From positions 1-29,904 of the IMG/VR virus record IMGVR_UViG_3300003794_000010: 29,904 nucleotides of DNA, one strand, 5' to 3'. The stretch comes from a virus. Every line of letters begins with the position of its first letter. Position 1 is the stretch's first letter. Positions 23,652 through 29,881 of this stretch are shown here, in pieces. The notes under the pieces were generated by a model that was given only the letters and a program-made list of their open reading frames with translations, was not told the origin of the DNA and ran no database searches. The translations under genes and the position numbers were made by a program.

Positions 23652-24167
23652 ATGTGTCATCAGCCATCAGAACCTAAGCTTGAATTCTACCATCTTCGCG
23701 CTGTCGACTTACGACAGATTCCGTTGCAAACTTTGAACCTTAAAAAGGGAGCTTCAAATATCGTGACCCTTATTCATCTAATTTGGCTCCTCGGCCACGC
23801 CGTTGCGATTTATGGATTGGGCACAATGATCATCCAGTCGCTTTACGATGTTGGCCTAGCCTCTCCAGACATCTATGCGCCATTGCAGAAGTGGACAGGG
23901 GCTTTCTTGGCAGCCGCGTCTATAATATTGGTGTCGGTCTCGATTTATTTCGAGAGAGACTGGCGCCCTCCGCCAAGTTCCTTCTCGCGGACAAGAACTG
24001 CGCCACTATTTATTTTTGTTGGCATCATCTATCTTGCCGTTTTTCTCTTTAGCAAGGGATCAATCAGTTCCTCTTATGCTGATGGTTTGAGTGCCATTGC
24101 GCTAGGGGGATCACTAATCCGTCTTACTGGCGTTCCTTACGGCTATGAAAACAGAAGTGATATCTGA
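23652..24167 (+). CDS. Multi-span membrane protein of plus-strand block (171 aa)
   Basis: 171 residues with an N-terminal soluble part of about 40 residues and three to four predicted membrane spans (about 43-66, 84-104, 120-138 and a weaker one at 145-160). The base composition is more AT-rich than the structural operon. A GGGAAGG site precedes the ATG at 23652; the longer frame to 23532 overlaps the previous gene. No family recognised. Membrane proteins at such places in prophages may block entry of other phages, which is speculation here. Confidence 0.6.
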   Translation: MCHQPSEPKLEFYHLRAVDLRQIPLQTLNLKKGASNIVTLIHLIWLLGHAVAIYGLGTMIIQSLYDVGLASPDIYAPLQKWTGAFLAAASIILVSVSIYFERDWRPPPSSFSRTRTAPLFIFVGIIYLAVFLFSKGSISSSYADGLSAIALGGSLIRLTGVPYGYENRSDI

Positions 24168-24252
24168 CATAGAGACTGCACGTTGGTAATCGGCCCGCGA
24201 CCGACCCGGCTATAGTCACGCAGCCAATTTTGGGCGCATTTCTGGATTGGTA

Positions 24253-24271
24253 GGAAAGCAACTAGCTTTCC
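24253..24271. other. Perfect short hairpin between converging genes
   Basis: GGAAAGC (24253-24259) and GCTTTCC (24265-24271) are perfectly complementary around a five-base loop, in the 171-base gap between the converging membrane-protein gene and the NusG-like gene. No T-run is present on either side, so a bidirectional terminator is possible but not proven. The rest of the gap contains no gene I would support. Confidence 0.35.
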
Positions 24272-24338
24272 CGTGGCCCCGTGGGTGACATATCGCCCCC
24301 AACAGAAAAGACAGGCCCGCAAATCAGTTGCGCACAAT

Positions 24339-24845
24339 CTATGCCACAAGCCTCAGATTTGCAATGCTCAGCTCGATTTCCTGCAGGCCTTCGAGGTTTT
24401 CAACCACAGCTTTGACGGCCTTCTTGCCTTTCGGCCTGACGACGTTGGCGTAATAGCCAGCGAGCGGGCCGCTCTCGATCAGAACGCGTGAGTTCGGCTT
24501 GAGCTGCGTGATGGTCGGCGGACGCATGACATCGAAGTCGCCGCGGTTCTGCGCCTCGCACATTTCCAGCACATTCGCCGTGGGGATCGGGATCGGCCCT
24601 TGGTTTCCGCCCAGGATGGCGATGACGTTGTCCATTGCCCGCAGGCAATCGAAATCAACGTCATCGTTCAGGGCGGCGAAGATGTACTGACTGAAGATCG
24701 GAAATCTTCGCATCATCCATTTTTTCGTCTGAAAATGCTTGATCTCTTTCCGCATGACCGGCGCTATCACATCGAGCCCGATAGCTTCCAGCTCCTCGAT
24801 CGCCATGGCCTGACGACCTGGAGCCGTCCTTAGAACATACCACAT
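24339..24845 (-). CDS. NusG/RfaH-family transcription antitermination-like protein
   Basis: 168 residues. It starts WYVLRTAPGRQAMAIEELEA, the usual beginning of the NGN domain (W-Y-V followed by a helix), continues with MMRRFPIFSQYIFAAL, matching the P-x-F-x-G/x-Y-I/V-F pattern of NGN, and ends with a KOW-type part (about 116-166: LKPNSRVLIESGPLAGYYANV, as in NusG's V-x-V-x-x-GPF). The family binds RNA polymerase and changes pausing or termination. It is upstream of the whole leftward late operon, which suits an antiterminator. A GAGG site precedes the start; the upstream stretch includes an 8-base palindrome (TAACGTTA, 24874-24881). Confidence 0.85.
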   Translation of the reverse strand: MWYVLRTAPGRQAMAIEELEAIGLDVIAPVMRKEIKHFQTKKWMMRRFPIFSQYIFAALNDDVDFDCLRAMDNVIAILGGNQGPIPIPTANVLEMCEAQNRGDFDVMRPPTITQLKPNSRVLIESGPLAGYYANVVRPKGKKAVKAVVENLEGLQEIELSIANLRLVA

Positions 24846-24909
24846 TTTGAACCTCGACCGTCCCGTTATGATCTAACGTTACGCATAGCACATTCTTGGA
24901 ATCATTGCA

Positions 24910-25413
24910 CTATTGGGACATGACGCGGCGGTATTCTTCCGACAGATAATCACCGATTTCCTCGGACCGTCCCGGGACAGTCACATGACTTATGCCCATC
25001 ATCGATAGCTCGTCCGCCCGCTCGTTACCGACGATCCCGCTATGGCCTTTGCACCATGTCAGTTTCAGGGGATAGATCGTCAACACCTCGTCGAGGGACC
25101 GCCACGGCGCCGGGTTCTTGATCTCCTCCTTGCCGCGCTTCCAGCCCTTGGCCCTCCACTTGTGCCGCCAGTCGTTGCAGCCATCGACGACATACCGGCT
25201 ATCCGAGTATAAAGCCGCCTCCCGGCCTGCGCAGTTCACGACCATCCAAGTCAGAGCCCGCAGCGCGCCTTCCAGTTCCATACGGTTGTTCGTGGTCTCG
25301 GGATCGCCACCGAAATCGCTGTGGATCTCAGCGCCGTTCTCATAGGCGACGAAACCCCAGCCGCCTGGGCCAGGGTTCGGTTCGCATGCGCCGTCGCAAT
25401 AGACTTCGATCAT
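24910..25413 (-). CDS. rnhA: Ribonuclease HI
   Basis: 167 residues from the ATG at 25413. Catalytic acids are present at Asp7 (YCDGA), Glu46 (RMELEGAL), Asp71 (YSDSRYV) and Asp134 (NERADEL), with His124 in WCKGHSG, close to the E. coli numbering 10, 48, 70 and 134. It cuts RNA in RNA-DNA hybrids and may remove primers in phage replication. The start overlaps the upstream stop (ATGA); the longer frame to 25590 is rejected. The host should have its own copy, so this is a phage version. Confidence 0.93.
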   Translation of the reverse strand: MIEVYCDGACEPNPGPGGWGFVAYENGAEIHSDFGGDPETTNNRMELEGALRALTWMVVNCAGREAALYSDSRYVVDGCNDWRHKWRAKGWKRGKEEIKNPAPWRSLDEVLTIYPLKLTWCKGHSGIVGNERADELSMMGISHVTVPGRSEEIGDYLSEEYRRVMSQ

Positions 25414-25715
25414 TGGGCGTTCGGTTCCTCGTCGAGCAGGATTTGCCGGTCCCAGCCCTTCCAGGCGCGTTCGCGCATGTAAGACACTTGCCGAGCAGCG
25501 ACGATATCGCAGACGCCGCCGACGCATCGGGCGGCGGTGCTGTTGGCGCTTTCGATCGTGGGGAATATCCCTTCGCCCCACACCTTCCAACCGCCCGCGC
25601 CATTCGGTACGACGATAGCGAAGCCGTTTCGGACGTTCTGCCCGTAGCGATCGAGAACTCGCAAGTCGAAGAGCTTGTCCACCTTGTCCCTGATTTCGAT
25701 AGATCTCAGAACCAC
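25410..25715 (-). CDS. Hypothetical early protein (101 aa)
   Basis: 101 residues with a mixed strand-helix pattern and two cysteines (GGVCDIVAARQ segment). It starts MVLRSIEIRDKVDKLF and its stop overlaps RNase HI by four bases while its start overlaps the previous gene by ten bases. No family recognised. It is in the early leftward cluster. Confidence 0.6.
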   Translation of the reverse strand: MVLRSIEIRDKVDKLFDLRVLDRYGQNVRNGFAIVVPNGAGGWKVWGEGIFPTIESANSTAARCVGGVCDIVAARQVSYMRERAWKGWDRQILLDEEPNAQ

Positions 25716-26008
25716 CAGCCCCGCGCCTCCTGTGCGCGGCGCTTCAGGAGCGCCCGCCGTTCCGGCGTCAGGTGGACATAGGCCGGACGCCAGTTCATCG
25801 GAACCGGATAAACCCGCTCTGGAGGATCCAGCCGATACCAGCAGCCGTCATGGTCGAGGAAATAGTGTCTATCCTCGGTTTCGAAGTGCCCCGCCATGTC
25901 GTCGAAAAGCAGATCGCAGATGAGGCCTCCGGGCTTCGCCGTGTGCATCGGCCGCCATGGATTTTCCTTGTCCCGGGCTTCCCGGGCTTGGCGTTCAGCG
26001 ATGGTCAT
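25706..26008 (-). CDS. Hypothetical early protein (100 aa)
   Basis: 100 residues from the ATG at 26008, which overlaps the stop of the DUF6074-like gene (ATGA). The body is rich in Trp, His, Asp and Arg: NPWRPMHTAKPGG, then HFETEDRHYFLDHDGCWYRL. It resembles small early proteins of rhizobial prophages that open with a helical RQAREARDK stretch. Function unknown. The frame continues to an ATG at 26074, not used here. Confidence 0.6.
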   Translation of the reverse strand: MTIAERQAREARDKENPWRPMHTAKPGGLICDLLFDDMAGHFETEDRHYFLDHDGCWYRLDPPERVYPVPMNWRPAYVHLTPERRALLKRRAQEARGWWF

Positions 26009-26286
26009 GCTGCACCTCCAGGACTGCTTTTCTCGGAAACCTTCGGGCGCCAGGTAGAGCCGAGTTTTCGGCATTCTTCATATATCGAGAATATGTAGTC
26101 CGATTGTTCCAGATCGATTTCTGCGTCCGGGATAGAGGCGTTCTGCATTTGCCGTTCATGGGCGCTAAGTGCGCGAGACAGGATGTGTTCAGCCTCGCGA
26201 CCGCTCCGGGACTTCGACAACTGATCTGCTATTTTTCGGGCATGTCCGGAGCGTCGTTTCGACGGGAACGGGATGATCAAGGTCAT
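26005..26286 (-). CDS. DUF6074-like protein (93 aa)
   Basis: 93 residues. The beginning LIIPFPSKRRSGHARKIADQL and the helical middle match the layout of DUF6074, a family of small Rhizobiales proteins (IPFPxxRR, then a helix of Arg/Ala) of unknown function that is common in prophages. It overlaps its neighbours by four bases on each side. The assignment comes from the motif and genome context. Confidence 0.65.
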   Translation of the reverse strand: MTLIIPFPSKRRSGHARKIADQLSKSRSGREAEHILSRALSAHERQMQNASIPDAEIDLEQSDYIFSIYEECRKLGSTWRPKVSEKSSPGGAA

Positions 26287-27080
26287 GCTGCTTCCTCTCT
26301 ATCGAACTCAGTTTCGATAAGCCGGTAGGCTCGCCCAAGTATCGGATCCCCTTGGTGGTGGTCTTCGCCGCCGCCCTCGTGGATTTCTTCGAGCCGGCGG
26401 CGGATGTCCTCCGCAAGGCCGCGGCTGAAACGCCGGCCGGCACTGACTTCCCTGTCGAGGGAACCGAGGAACCCGTAATCTTCACGGGTTGCGAGGATAC
26501 GACGACCGACCGCGTCGTCCTCTTCTATTTTTGCTTCAGAGTGAAGCCTAGATAGGGATGCGTCGTCTTCCGATTTTTCGGAAGTGACGCCGACCCGGAA
26601 CATGGGTTTTTTCCCAGAGTTCGGCTCCGAGAGTTTGGGTGCAGTTTCCTGCGCCAGACTAGGTGCAGTTTCCTGCGCCAAGTAGGTGCAATTTTCCGCG
26701 CCCAATTTTTTGCTCAATCTCTCTTTTCGCTGAGTTGAGGTTACGACCGCGACCCTACTCTTAGCTTTCCCTTCATATTCGGAAACCACCTCGCTCAACC
26801 GTTTCCAAATAATCTCATAGGAACTGCTTTCATTCTTTCGCAGCTTCCTGGACACAACACCGAGCTCAACGAGTTGCTGAACTGCGGTCTGAATTGTTCT
26901 ACGGGAAAATCCCGTCTCGTCGCGCAGCCTTGCTTGCCCCGGATCACAGCGACCAGTCGTCGCATTGGCATGCCAGATAAGCCAAGCCCCGACAGTTCGT
27001 GAAGCCGGCGCGAGCTTCGGCATCCAATGCAGCGCATAGAGGGCCTGCATCTTCTGCCCCTTGGCTGGAGCCTTAGCCAT
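26283..27080 (-). CDS. Helix-turn-helix replication-initiator-like protein (lambda-O layout)
   Basis: 265 residues. Residues about 20-95 form a winged helix-turn-helix: ASRTVGAWLIWHAN, QARLRDETGFSRRTIQTAVQQL (recognition helix region) and VELGVVSRKL. The centre (about 127-149) has LAQETAP twice; its DNA carries a near-exact tandem repeat (26638-26702). The C-terminal part is acidic and helical. A DNA-binding N-terminus, repeats within the gene and a charged C-terminus recall the lambda O type. It overlaps the DUF6074-like gene by four bases. The role in replication is inferred from architecture. Confidence 0.65.
   Translation of the reverse strand: MAKAPAKGQKMQALYALHWMPKLAPASRTVGAWLIWHANATTGRCDPGQARLRDETGFSRRTIQTAVQQLVELGVVSRKLRKNESSSYEIIWKRLSEVVSEYEGKAKSRVAVVTSTQRKERLSKKLGAENCTYLAQETAPSLAQETAPKLSEPNSGKKPMFRVGVTSEKSEDDASLSRLHSEAKIEEDDAVGRRILATREDYGFLGSLDREVSAGRRFSRGLAEDIRRRLEEIHEGGGEDHHQGDPILGRAYRLIETEFDREEAA
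26638..26702. repeat. Iteron-like tandem repeats within the HTH gene, possible replication origin
   Basis: Two identical 19-base copies (GGTGCAGTTTCCTGCGCCA at 26638-26656 and 26662-26680) and a degenerate third (26685-26702, GGTGCAATTTTCCGCGCC) are spaced 24 and 23 bases. They encode the LAQETAP repeat and a frame-shifted remnant, so selection seems to act on DNA rather than on the peptide. This is the arrangement of phage iteron origins located in the initiator gene. Confidence 0.5.
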
Positions 27081-27255
27081 TCAGCTTCCCTCCCGAACGG
27101 AGCTCTTGCGCCAGCTTGCAGACCTCACAGCTCTGGAGAGCCGTGAGGCTGAATTTCTGCCGGATGGTGTTGATCGGATTGGACGGCGCTACCGTCTGTT
27201 CTGAGAGCCAGCGCGCCGCAGCGCTGACCCGGCCGTTGTCGTGAGATCCGTCCAT
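27073..27255 (-). CDS. Small conserved-type early protein (60 aa)
   Basis: 60 residues, with AARWLSEQ, then PINTIRQKFSLTALQSCEVCKLAQELR. As I recall, small proteins with a W-L-x-E/DQ start, a P-[IV] bend and an L-[RQ]-x-[RK]-F helix are common ahead of replication genes in rhizobial prophages. The stop lies eight bases inside the HTH gene start. Function unknown. Confidence 0.6.
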   Translation of the reverse strand: MDGSHDNGRVSAAARWLSEQTVAPSNPINTIRQKFSLTALQSCEVCKLAQELRSGGKLNG

Positions 27256-27581
27256 CAGACAGTCGCCCCCGTGTTATCTTCGAGGATTTCGACCTTGGAA
27301 TGGAGCTTGTATCTCGCGTGGGTCCCCGAAAACGTGCCGCCGTGCTTCTCGTGGACCGTCTCGATGGTAAAACCCATCTTCTTCCGCAGGAGGTACGTGT
27401 AATGACTCCAGCGCGGGCCAGGATGGTCAATCGGCGTACAACCATGTTCGCCAGCGGCGATCAGGTTTTTGAGAGCCCACGCCGCCCGACCAGAAGCTGT
27501 GATCGGTAGGCCACTAACCTCGTTATTGTCGTCCAGGCACTGGACTCGAAGCGAGTATTGCTGCTTAGCTGGTTTTGCCAT
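27255..27581 (-). CDS. Winged-helix domain protein (108 aa)
   Basis: 108 residues. GRAAWALKNLIAAGEHGCTPID, then GPRWSHYTYLLRKKMGFTIETVHEKHGG and GTHARYKL fit the Rhizobiales winged-helix proteins with the GCTPID and GTHARY signatures, thought to bind DNA. A GAGG site precedes the ATG at 27581. Its stop overlaps the next start by one base. It may be an early regulator or a replication accessory; the exact target is unknown. Confidence 0.7.
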   Translation of the reverse strand: MAKPAKQQYSLRVQCLDDNNEVSGLPITASGRAAWALKNLIAAGEHGCTPIDHPGPRWSHYTYLLRKKMGFTIETVHEKHGGTFSGTHARYKLHSKVEILEDNTGATV

Positions 27582-27708
27582 CGATGATCCTCGTATCGTT
27601 GATGGAGGGGAGTGCCGCGGCTCGCCGCGGTTGACGCTCGATATGGGCAGTAGGGGATGTGCTTGCCGGCTCGGACCCTGCTGCCTTTCCTGTTTTGAGG
27701 CGCATCAT
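27565..27708 (-). CDS. Small coupled ORF between AlpA-like and winged-helix genes (47 aa)
   Basis: The ATG at 27708 overlaps the AlpA-like stop by four bases (ATGA) and the frame ends at TAA 27565-27567, 17 bases inside the winged-helix gene. The product begins MMRLKTGKAAGSEP, is basic and Pro/Ala-rich and shows no domain. The coupling suggests it is translated, but the composition is that of a linker, so I keep the call low. Confidence 0.35.
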   Translation of the reverse strand: MMRLKTGKAAGSEPASTSPTAHIERQPRRAAALPSINDTRIIDGKTS

Positions 27709-27887
27709 GCGGCCCCCTTGAAGCGCCGCCGCTCCCACGCAATGATCTCATTTTCGTTGAACAGCCGTCGTTTGTTGATGACGAGCGGCCGAGGGAATTC
27801 AAGCTTGTCGTCCTTCAGCCAACGGTGAAGAGACATTTGGCAGATCTGGTATCGCTCTAAGACCTGCTTGGCAGTCAAATAGGCCAT
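27705..27887 (-). CDS. AlpA/excisionase-like MerR-type regulator (60 aa)
   Basis: 60 residues: LTAKQVLERYQICQMSLHRWLKD is a helix-turn-helix of the AlpA type, then the wing with FPRPLVINKRRLF and a final helix EIIAWERRR. Known members act as excisionases or as regulators of excision and prophage genes. The ATG at 27887 has GGGAG upstream; the ATG at 27920 would add 11 residues with a hairpin across the start. It is the first gene of the leftward early operon. Confidence 0.75.
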   Translation of the reverse strand: MAYLTAKQVLERYQICQMSLHRWLKDDKLEFPRPLVINKRRLFNENEIIAWERRRFKGAA

Positions 27888-27911
27888 GTATTTAGAACTC
27901 CCTTTCTTGAC

Positions 27912-27926
27912 GGCGAACATTTCGCC
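27912..27926. promoter_or_regulatory. Palindromic element before the AlpA-like gene
   Basis: GGCGAA (27912-27917) and TTCGCC (27921-27926) form a perfect inverted repeat around three bases. It lies about 25 bases upstream of the chosen start in the leader and could be an operator or a short RNA hairpin. Confidence 0.4.
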
Positions 27927-28033
27927 ACTTGCGATACCGATTTATAACACTTCGGAAGAATCGCTTTGGCCTTTGCGGTCCTTAATCCACAGGCAAGTTT
28001 GTTCTTTATTTGTTTCATTTTATTCCTAGACTG

Positions 28034-28043
28034 CTGTCAACAG
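28034..28043. promoter_or_regulatory. Operator-like site upstream of the AlpA operon
   Basis: On the minus strand, CTGTTGACAG forms part of the palindrome GCTGTTGACAGC (28033-28044), containing a consensus -35 hexamer TTGACA for leftward transcription; no good -10 box is found at 17 bases. It differs in one base from the site at 28276-28285. Confidence 0.45.
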
Positions 28044-28052
28044 CCTCGTAGA

Positions 28053-28241
28053 TTATTTTTCTCCTCCAGCGTCCGTCGCGGCAAGGAGCACATCGCGAAT
28101 CCAGTCGCTCAGCGTGGCTGCACCAGCCGCCTGCCAGGCGTCCTGCAATCGCTCCATCTCATTTTCCGACACTAAGACGACGATCCTTTTGTCCCGGCGC
28201 TTCTCGCGCCTCAGATGCTCCGGCACTGGCGGACGACCCAT
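28053..28241 (-). CDS. Ribbon-helix-helix-like regulator (62 aa)
   Basis: 62 residues. A basic N-terminus (MGRPPVPEHLRREKRRDK) is followed by the strand RIVVLVSENE, helix MERLQDAWQAAG, and helix LSDWIRDVLLAA, the order of CopG/Arc-type ribbon-helix-helix proteins. Such dimers bind palindromes in promoters, and palindromes are seen on its own upstream side. The GAGG site precedes the ATG at 28241. It is transcribed divergently from 28375 and may be the prophage repressor or a mobilisation-type regulator. Confidence 0.65.
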   Translation of the reverse strand: MGRPPVPEHLRREKRRDKRIVVLVSENEMERLQDAWQAAGAATLSDWIRDVLLAATDAGGEK

Positions 28242-28268
28242 GGAACTACCCTCGTTGTTAGCTCGTCC

Positions 28269-28297
28269 TCCATAACTGACAACAGTTTTAATTGCAA
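28269..28297 (-). promoter_or_regulatory. Leftward promoter with internal operator palindrome
   Basis: On the minus strand TTGCAA (28297-28292) and TATGGA (28274-28269) are 17 bases apart and could be -35 and -10 boxes. The palindrome AACTG-N4-CAGTT (28274-28287) lies in the spacer and overlaps the -10 box, so a bound protein would block transcription of the regulator gene at 28053-28241 (autoregulation). Confidence 0.45.
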
Positions 28298-28315
28298 TAT
28301 TTATGTGCGCGTCTA

Positions 28316-28344
28316 TTGACGGCTATTAACTATGGTTGTTAATA
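28316..28344 (+). promoter_or_regulatory. Rightward promoter with overlapping operator
   Basis: TTGACG (28316-28321) and TTAATA (28339-28344) are 17 bases apart. The inverted repeat ATTAAC-N7-GTTAAT (28325-28343) covers the spacer and -10 box, which suggests control by a repressor. It should drive the 28375-28563 gene. GAGGAG (28363-28368) is its ribosome site. Confidence 0.55.
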
Positions 28345-28374
28345 TGTGTGCGTTAACTGATTGAGGAGACCATA

Positions 28375-28563
28375 ATGCTCACCAACGCAAGCGGAACGAA
28401 GATCCTCATCCCGACAGGACGCGGAAGCTATGTGTTCTTCGGCGAGAAGACGCTGGAGAAGCTGCTGGCCTCGTTCGATCGGGCGCACCCGGAACATACT
28501 GTCATGACCAAGGAGGAAGTCATTGCCGCCTATCGAGCGGCGGAAAAGCAGGCAGCAAAATAA
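28375..28563 (+). CDS. Small protein divergent from the RHH-like gene (62 aa)
   Basis: 62 residues, starting MLTNASGTKILIPTGRG, with a short strand, a helix EKTLEKLLASFDRAHPEH and a final basic helix. No membrane segment. A strong ribosome site and the promoter at 28316-28344 precede it. A weak hairpin (GGATC/GATCC with inner GGGAG/CTCCC, 28568-28601) follows. The role is unknown; the divergent place resembles a Cro-type or early rightward gene. Confidence 0.6.
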   Translation: MLTNASGTKILIPTGRGSYVFFGEKTLEKLLASFDRAHPEHTVMTKEEVIAAYRAAEKQAAK

Positions 28564-28634
28564 GAGCGGATCAGGAAGGGAGTCCAGCCCCTCCCCGATC
28601 CAGTCAAACCCGAAACCCTCGTAAGGAAACGGAC

Positions 28635-29450
28635 ATGAACAAGATGACGACTACCACAATCGCCGCAACTACGGAACAGGCTTTGAGCCGCCGGCAAATG
28701 CTCATTGGCCTTGCTGCAGCCTCTACCGCCGCCGCGACCGCCGTCATGCCCTCTCCTGCCCTGCCCGCCCAGGTCATGGAGAATCCTAAGCTTATCCGTC
28801 TTGGTGACGATCTGCCGAAGCATATTGCTGCATTTGAGACTGCACGGAACGATCGACTGGCAATCATAAGGGCATGGAAGCACAAATGGCCCCTGGCGCC
28901 GGACAGTATCACCGAAATCCCAGATTTCGACACTCCTTTCCATTCCGGGAAAGAGCTGGATATGTTCGGAGCGCCGTTCAAGCGTCCGGGGGAAAAGCAT
29001 CCTCGCTTGATATCGTCGGGATGGCGTATCGAGAGCAGCGTCAAGTCGGCGAGGCGCGCGCTGCGGTCCAAGAAGATGGCGCAATCCGGCCATGTTCAGG
29101 GCATGCCCTACGAGCAATGGGAAGATATCCTGAAAGAGGCGCTGGCGGTCGAAAAAGCCCACAACGAATACACGACGGCGGTTGAGGATTTCTATTTCCT
29201 CTCAGGCTACAAGGCCGCTCACGCCGCTTTCAACGAAGCAGCCGAACGCCTCGTTGCACACGTCAACGCTATTCTTCGCCAGCAGGATTACTCGATGGAA
29301 GGCATTCTGGTTAAGGCGCAGGCGATACGCCTTCAAGCCGACCCGGATCTGACGTTGAGGTCGATCGTAGCCGAGGGCGGCGGGTTGAGCTCGTGGGCCG
29401 CGTCTCTTGGTGAATCCATCCTGCGGCTTGCAGGCGAAGGGAGGGCATGA
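28635..29450 (+). CDS. Exported protein with twin-arginine signal (271 aa)
   Basis: 271 residues. A twin-arginine motif (LSRRQMLIG, residues 17-25) precedes a hydrophobic stretch and a likely cleavage site after ALPA (about residue 45), so a folded protein would be exported by the Tat system. The mature part of about 225 residues is mostly helical, with RLGDDLPKHIAAFETARND, SSVKSARRALRSKKM, and a Trp/Glu-rich part. No cofactor motif is visible. Proteins with this layout and no known function occur in rhizobial prophages. AAGGAA is the ribosome site. Confidence 0.7.
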   Translation: MNKMTTTTIAATTEQALSRRQMLIGLAAASTAAATAVMPSPALPAQVMENPKLIRLGDDLPKHIAAFETARNDRLAIIRAWKHKWPLAPDSITEIPDFDTPFHSGKELDMFGAPFKRPGEKHPRLISSGWRIESSVKSARRALRSKKMAQSGHVQGMPYEQWEDILKEALAVEKAHNEYTTAVEDFYFLSGYKAAHAAFNEAAERLVAHVNAILRQQDYSMEGILVKAQAIRLQADPDLTLRSIVAEGGGLSSWAASLGESILRLAGEGRA

Positions 29451-29451
29451 C

Positions 29452-29679
29452 ATGGAAACCAGCAACCCCACGCTCACCAACCGCGAATCGACGACAAAAC
29501 AACGGCTCAACCACCTAGTCGAGAAGTTCCTCGCTGACGCGAAGGAAATCGATCCCACGATCGACGGAGTATATATTGGCTATGACGGGCCGGCGTTCGA
29601 TCGGCCATTCATCGTGAGTCTTGTTATCAATCTTGAACGAGCCGATGGGTGGAAACTGAGGGAGCACCAACCGTCATAA
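29452..29679 (+). CDS. Small protein downstream of the Tat-signal gene (75 aa)
   Basis: 75 residues, with a helix (KQRLNHLVEKFLADAKEI) and then DGVYIGYDGPAFDRPFIVSL. The ATG at 29452 is one base after the previous stop and has GGAGGG; the upstream frame to 29407 overlaps the Tat gene. The two genes form one rightward unit ending at the terminator 29701-29724. No family recognised. Confidence 0.55.
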   Translation: METSNPTLTNRESTTKQRLNHLVEKFLADAKEIDPTIDGVYIGYDGPAFDRPFIVSLVINLERADGWKLREHQPS

Positions 29680-29700
29680 TTTCCATCCAATCCGTGCGTT

Positions 29701-29732
29701 GCCCGCTTCACAAATGGAGCGGGCATTGTTAT
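29701..29732 (+). terminator. Rho-independent terminator of the rightward unit
   Basis: GCCCGCTTCA (29701-29710) pairs with TGGAGCGGGC (29715-29724) through one G-U pair, around a four-base loop, followed by ATTGTTAT. It lies 22 bases after the last prophage gene before the tRNA. Confidence 0.6.
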
Positions 29733-29804
29733 GCCGCCGTTACCCCAAACGTTACCCGGGAATTGGCGCAAAACCTTTGATAGTCGCTATCTTGTTGAAA
29801 TCGT

Positions 29805-29881
29805 TGGCGACCCCTGCAGGACTCGAACCTGCGACCTGCTGCTTAGAAGGCAGCTGCTCTATCCAGTTGAGCTAAGGGGCC
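29805..29881 (-). tRNA. tRNA-Arg (anticodon TCT)
   Basis: The minus strand folds as a cloverleaf: acceptor GGCCCCT with AGGGGTC (one G-U), an anticodon stem GCTGC/GCAGC with loop CTTCTAA (anticodon TCT at 29847-29845), a T arm GCAGG/CCTGC with loop TTCGAGT, discriminator G and an encoded CCA (29807-29805). It reads AGA codons. Its 3' end faces the prophage, as for a tRNA that serves as integration site. Confidence 0.95.

Noticed and set aside
24143-24349. 68-aa minus-strand frame after the NusG-like gene
   Set aside because: No ribosome site, overlaps both converging genes and has no motif; treated as intergenic.
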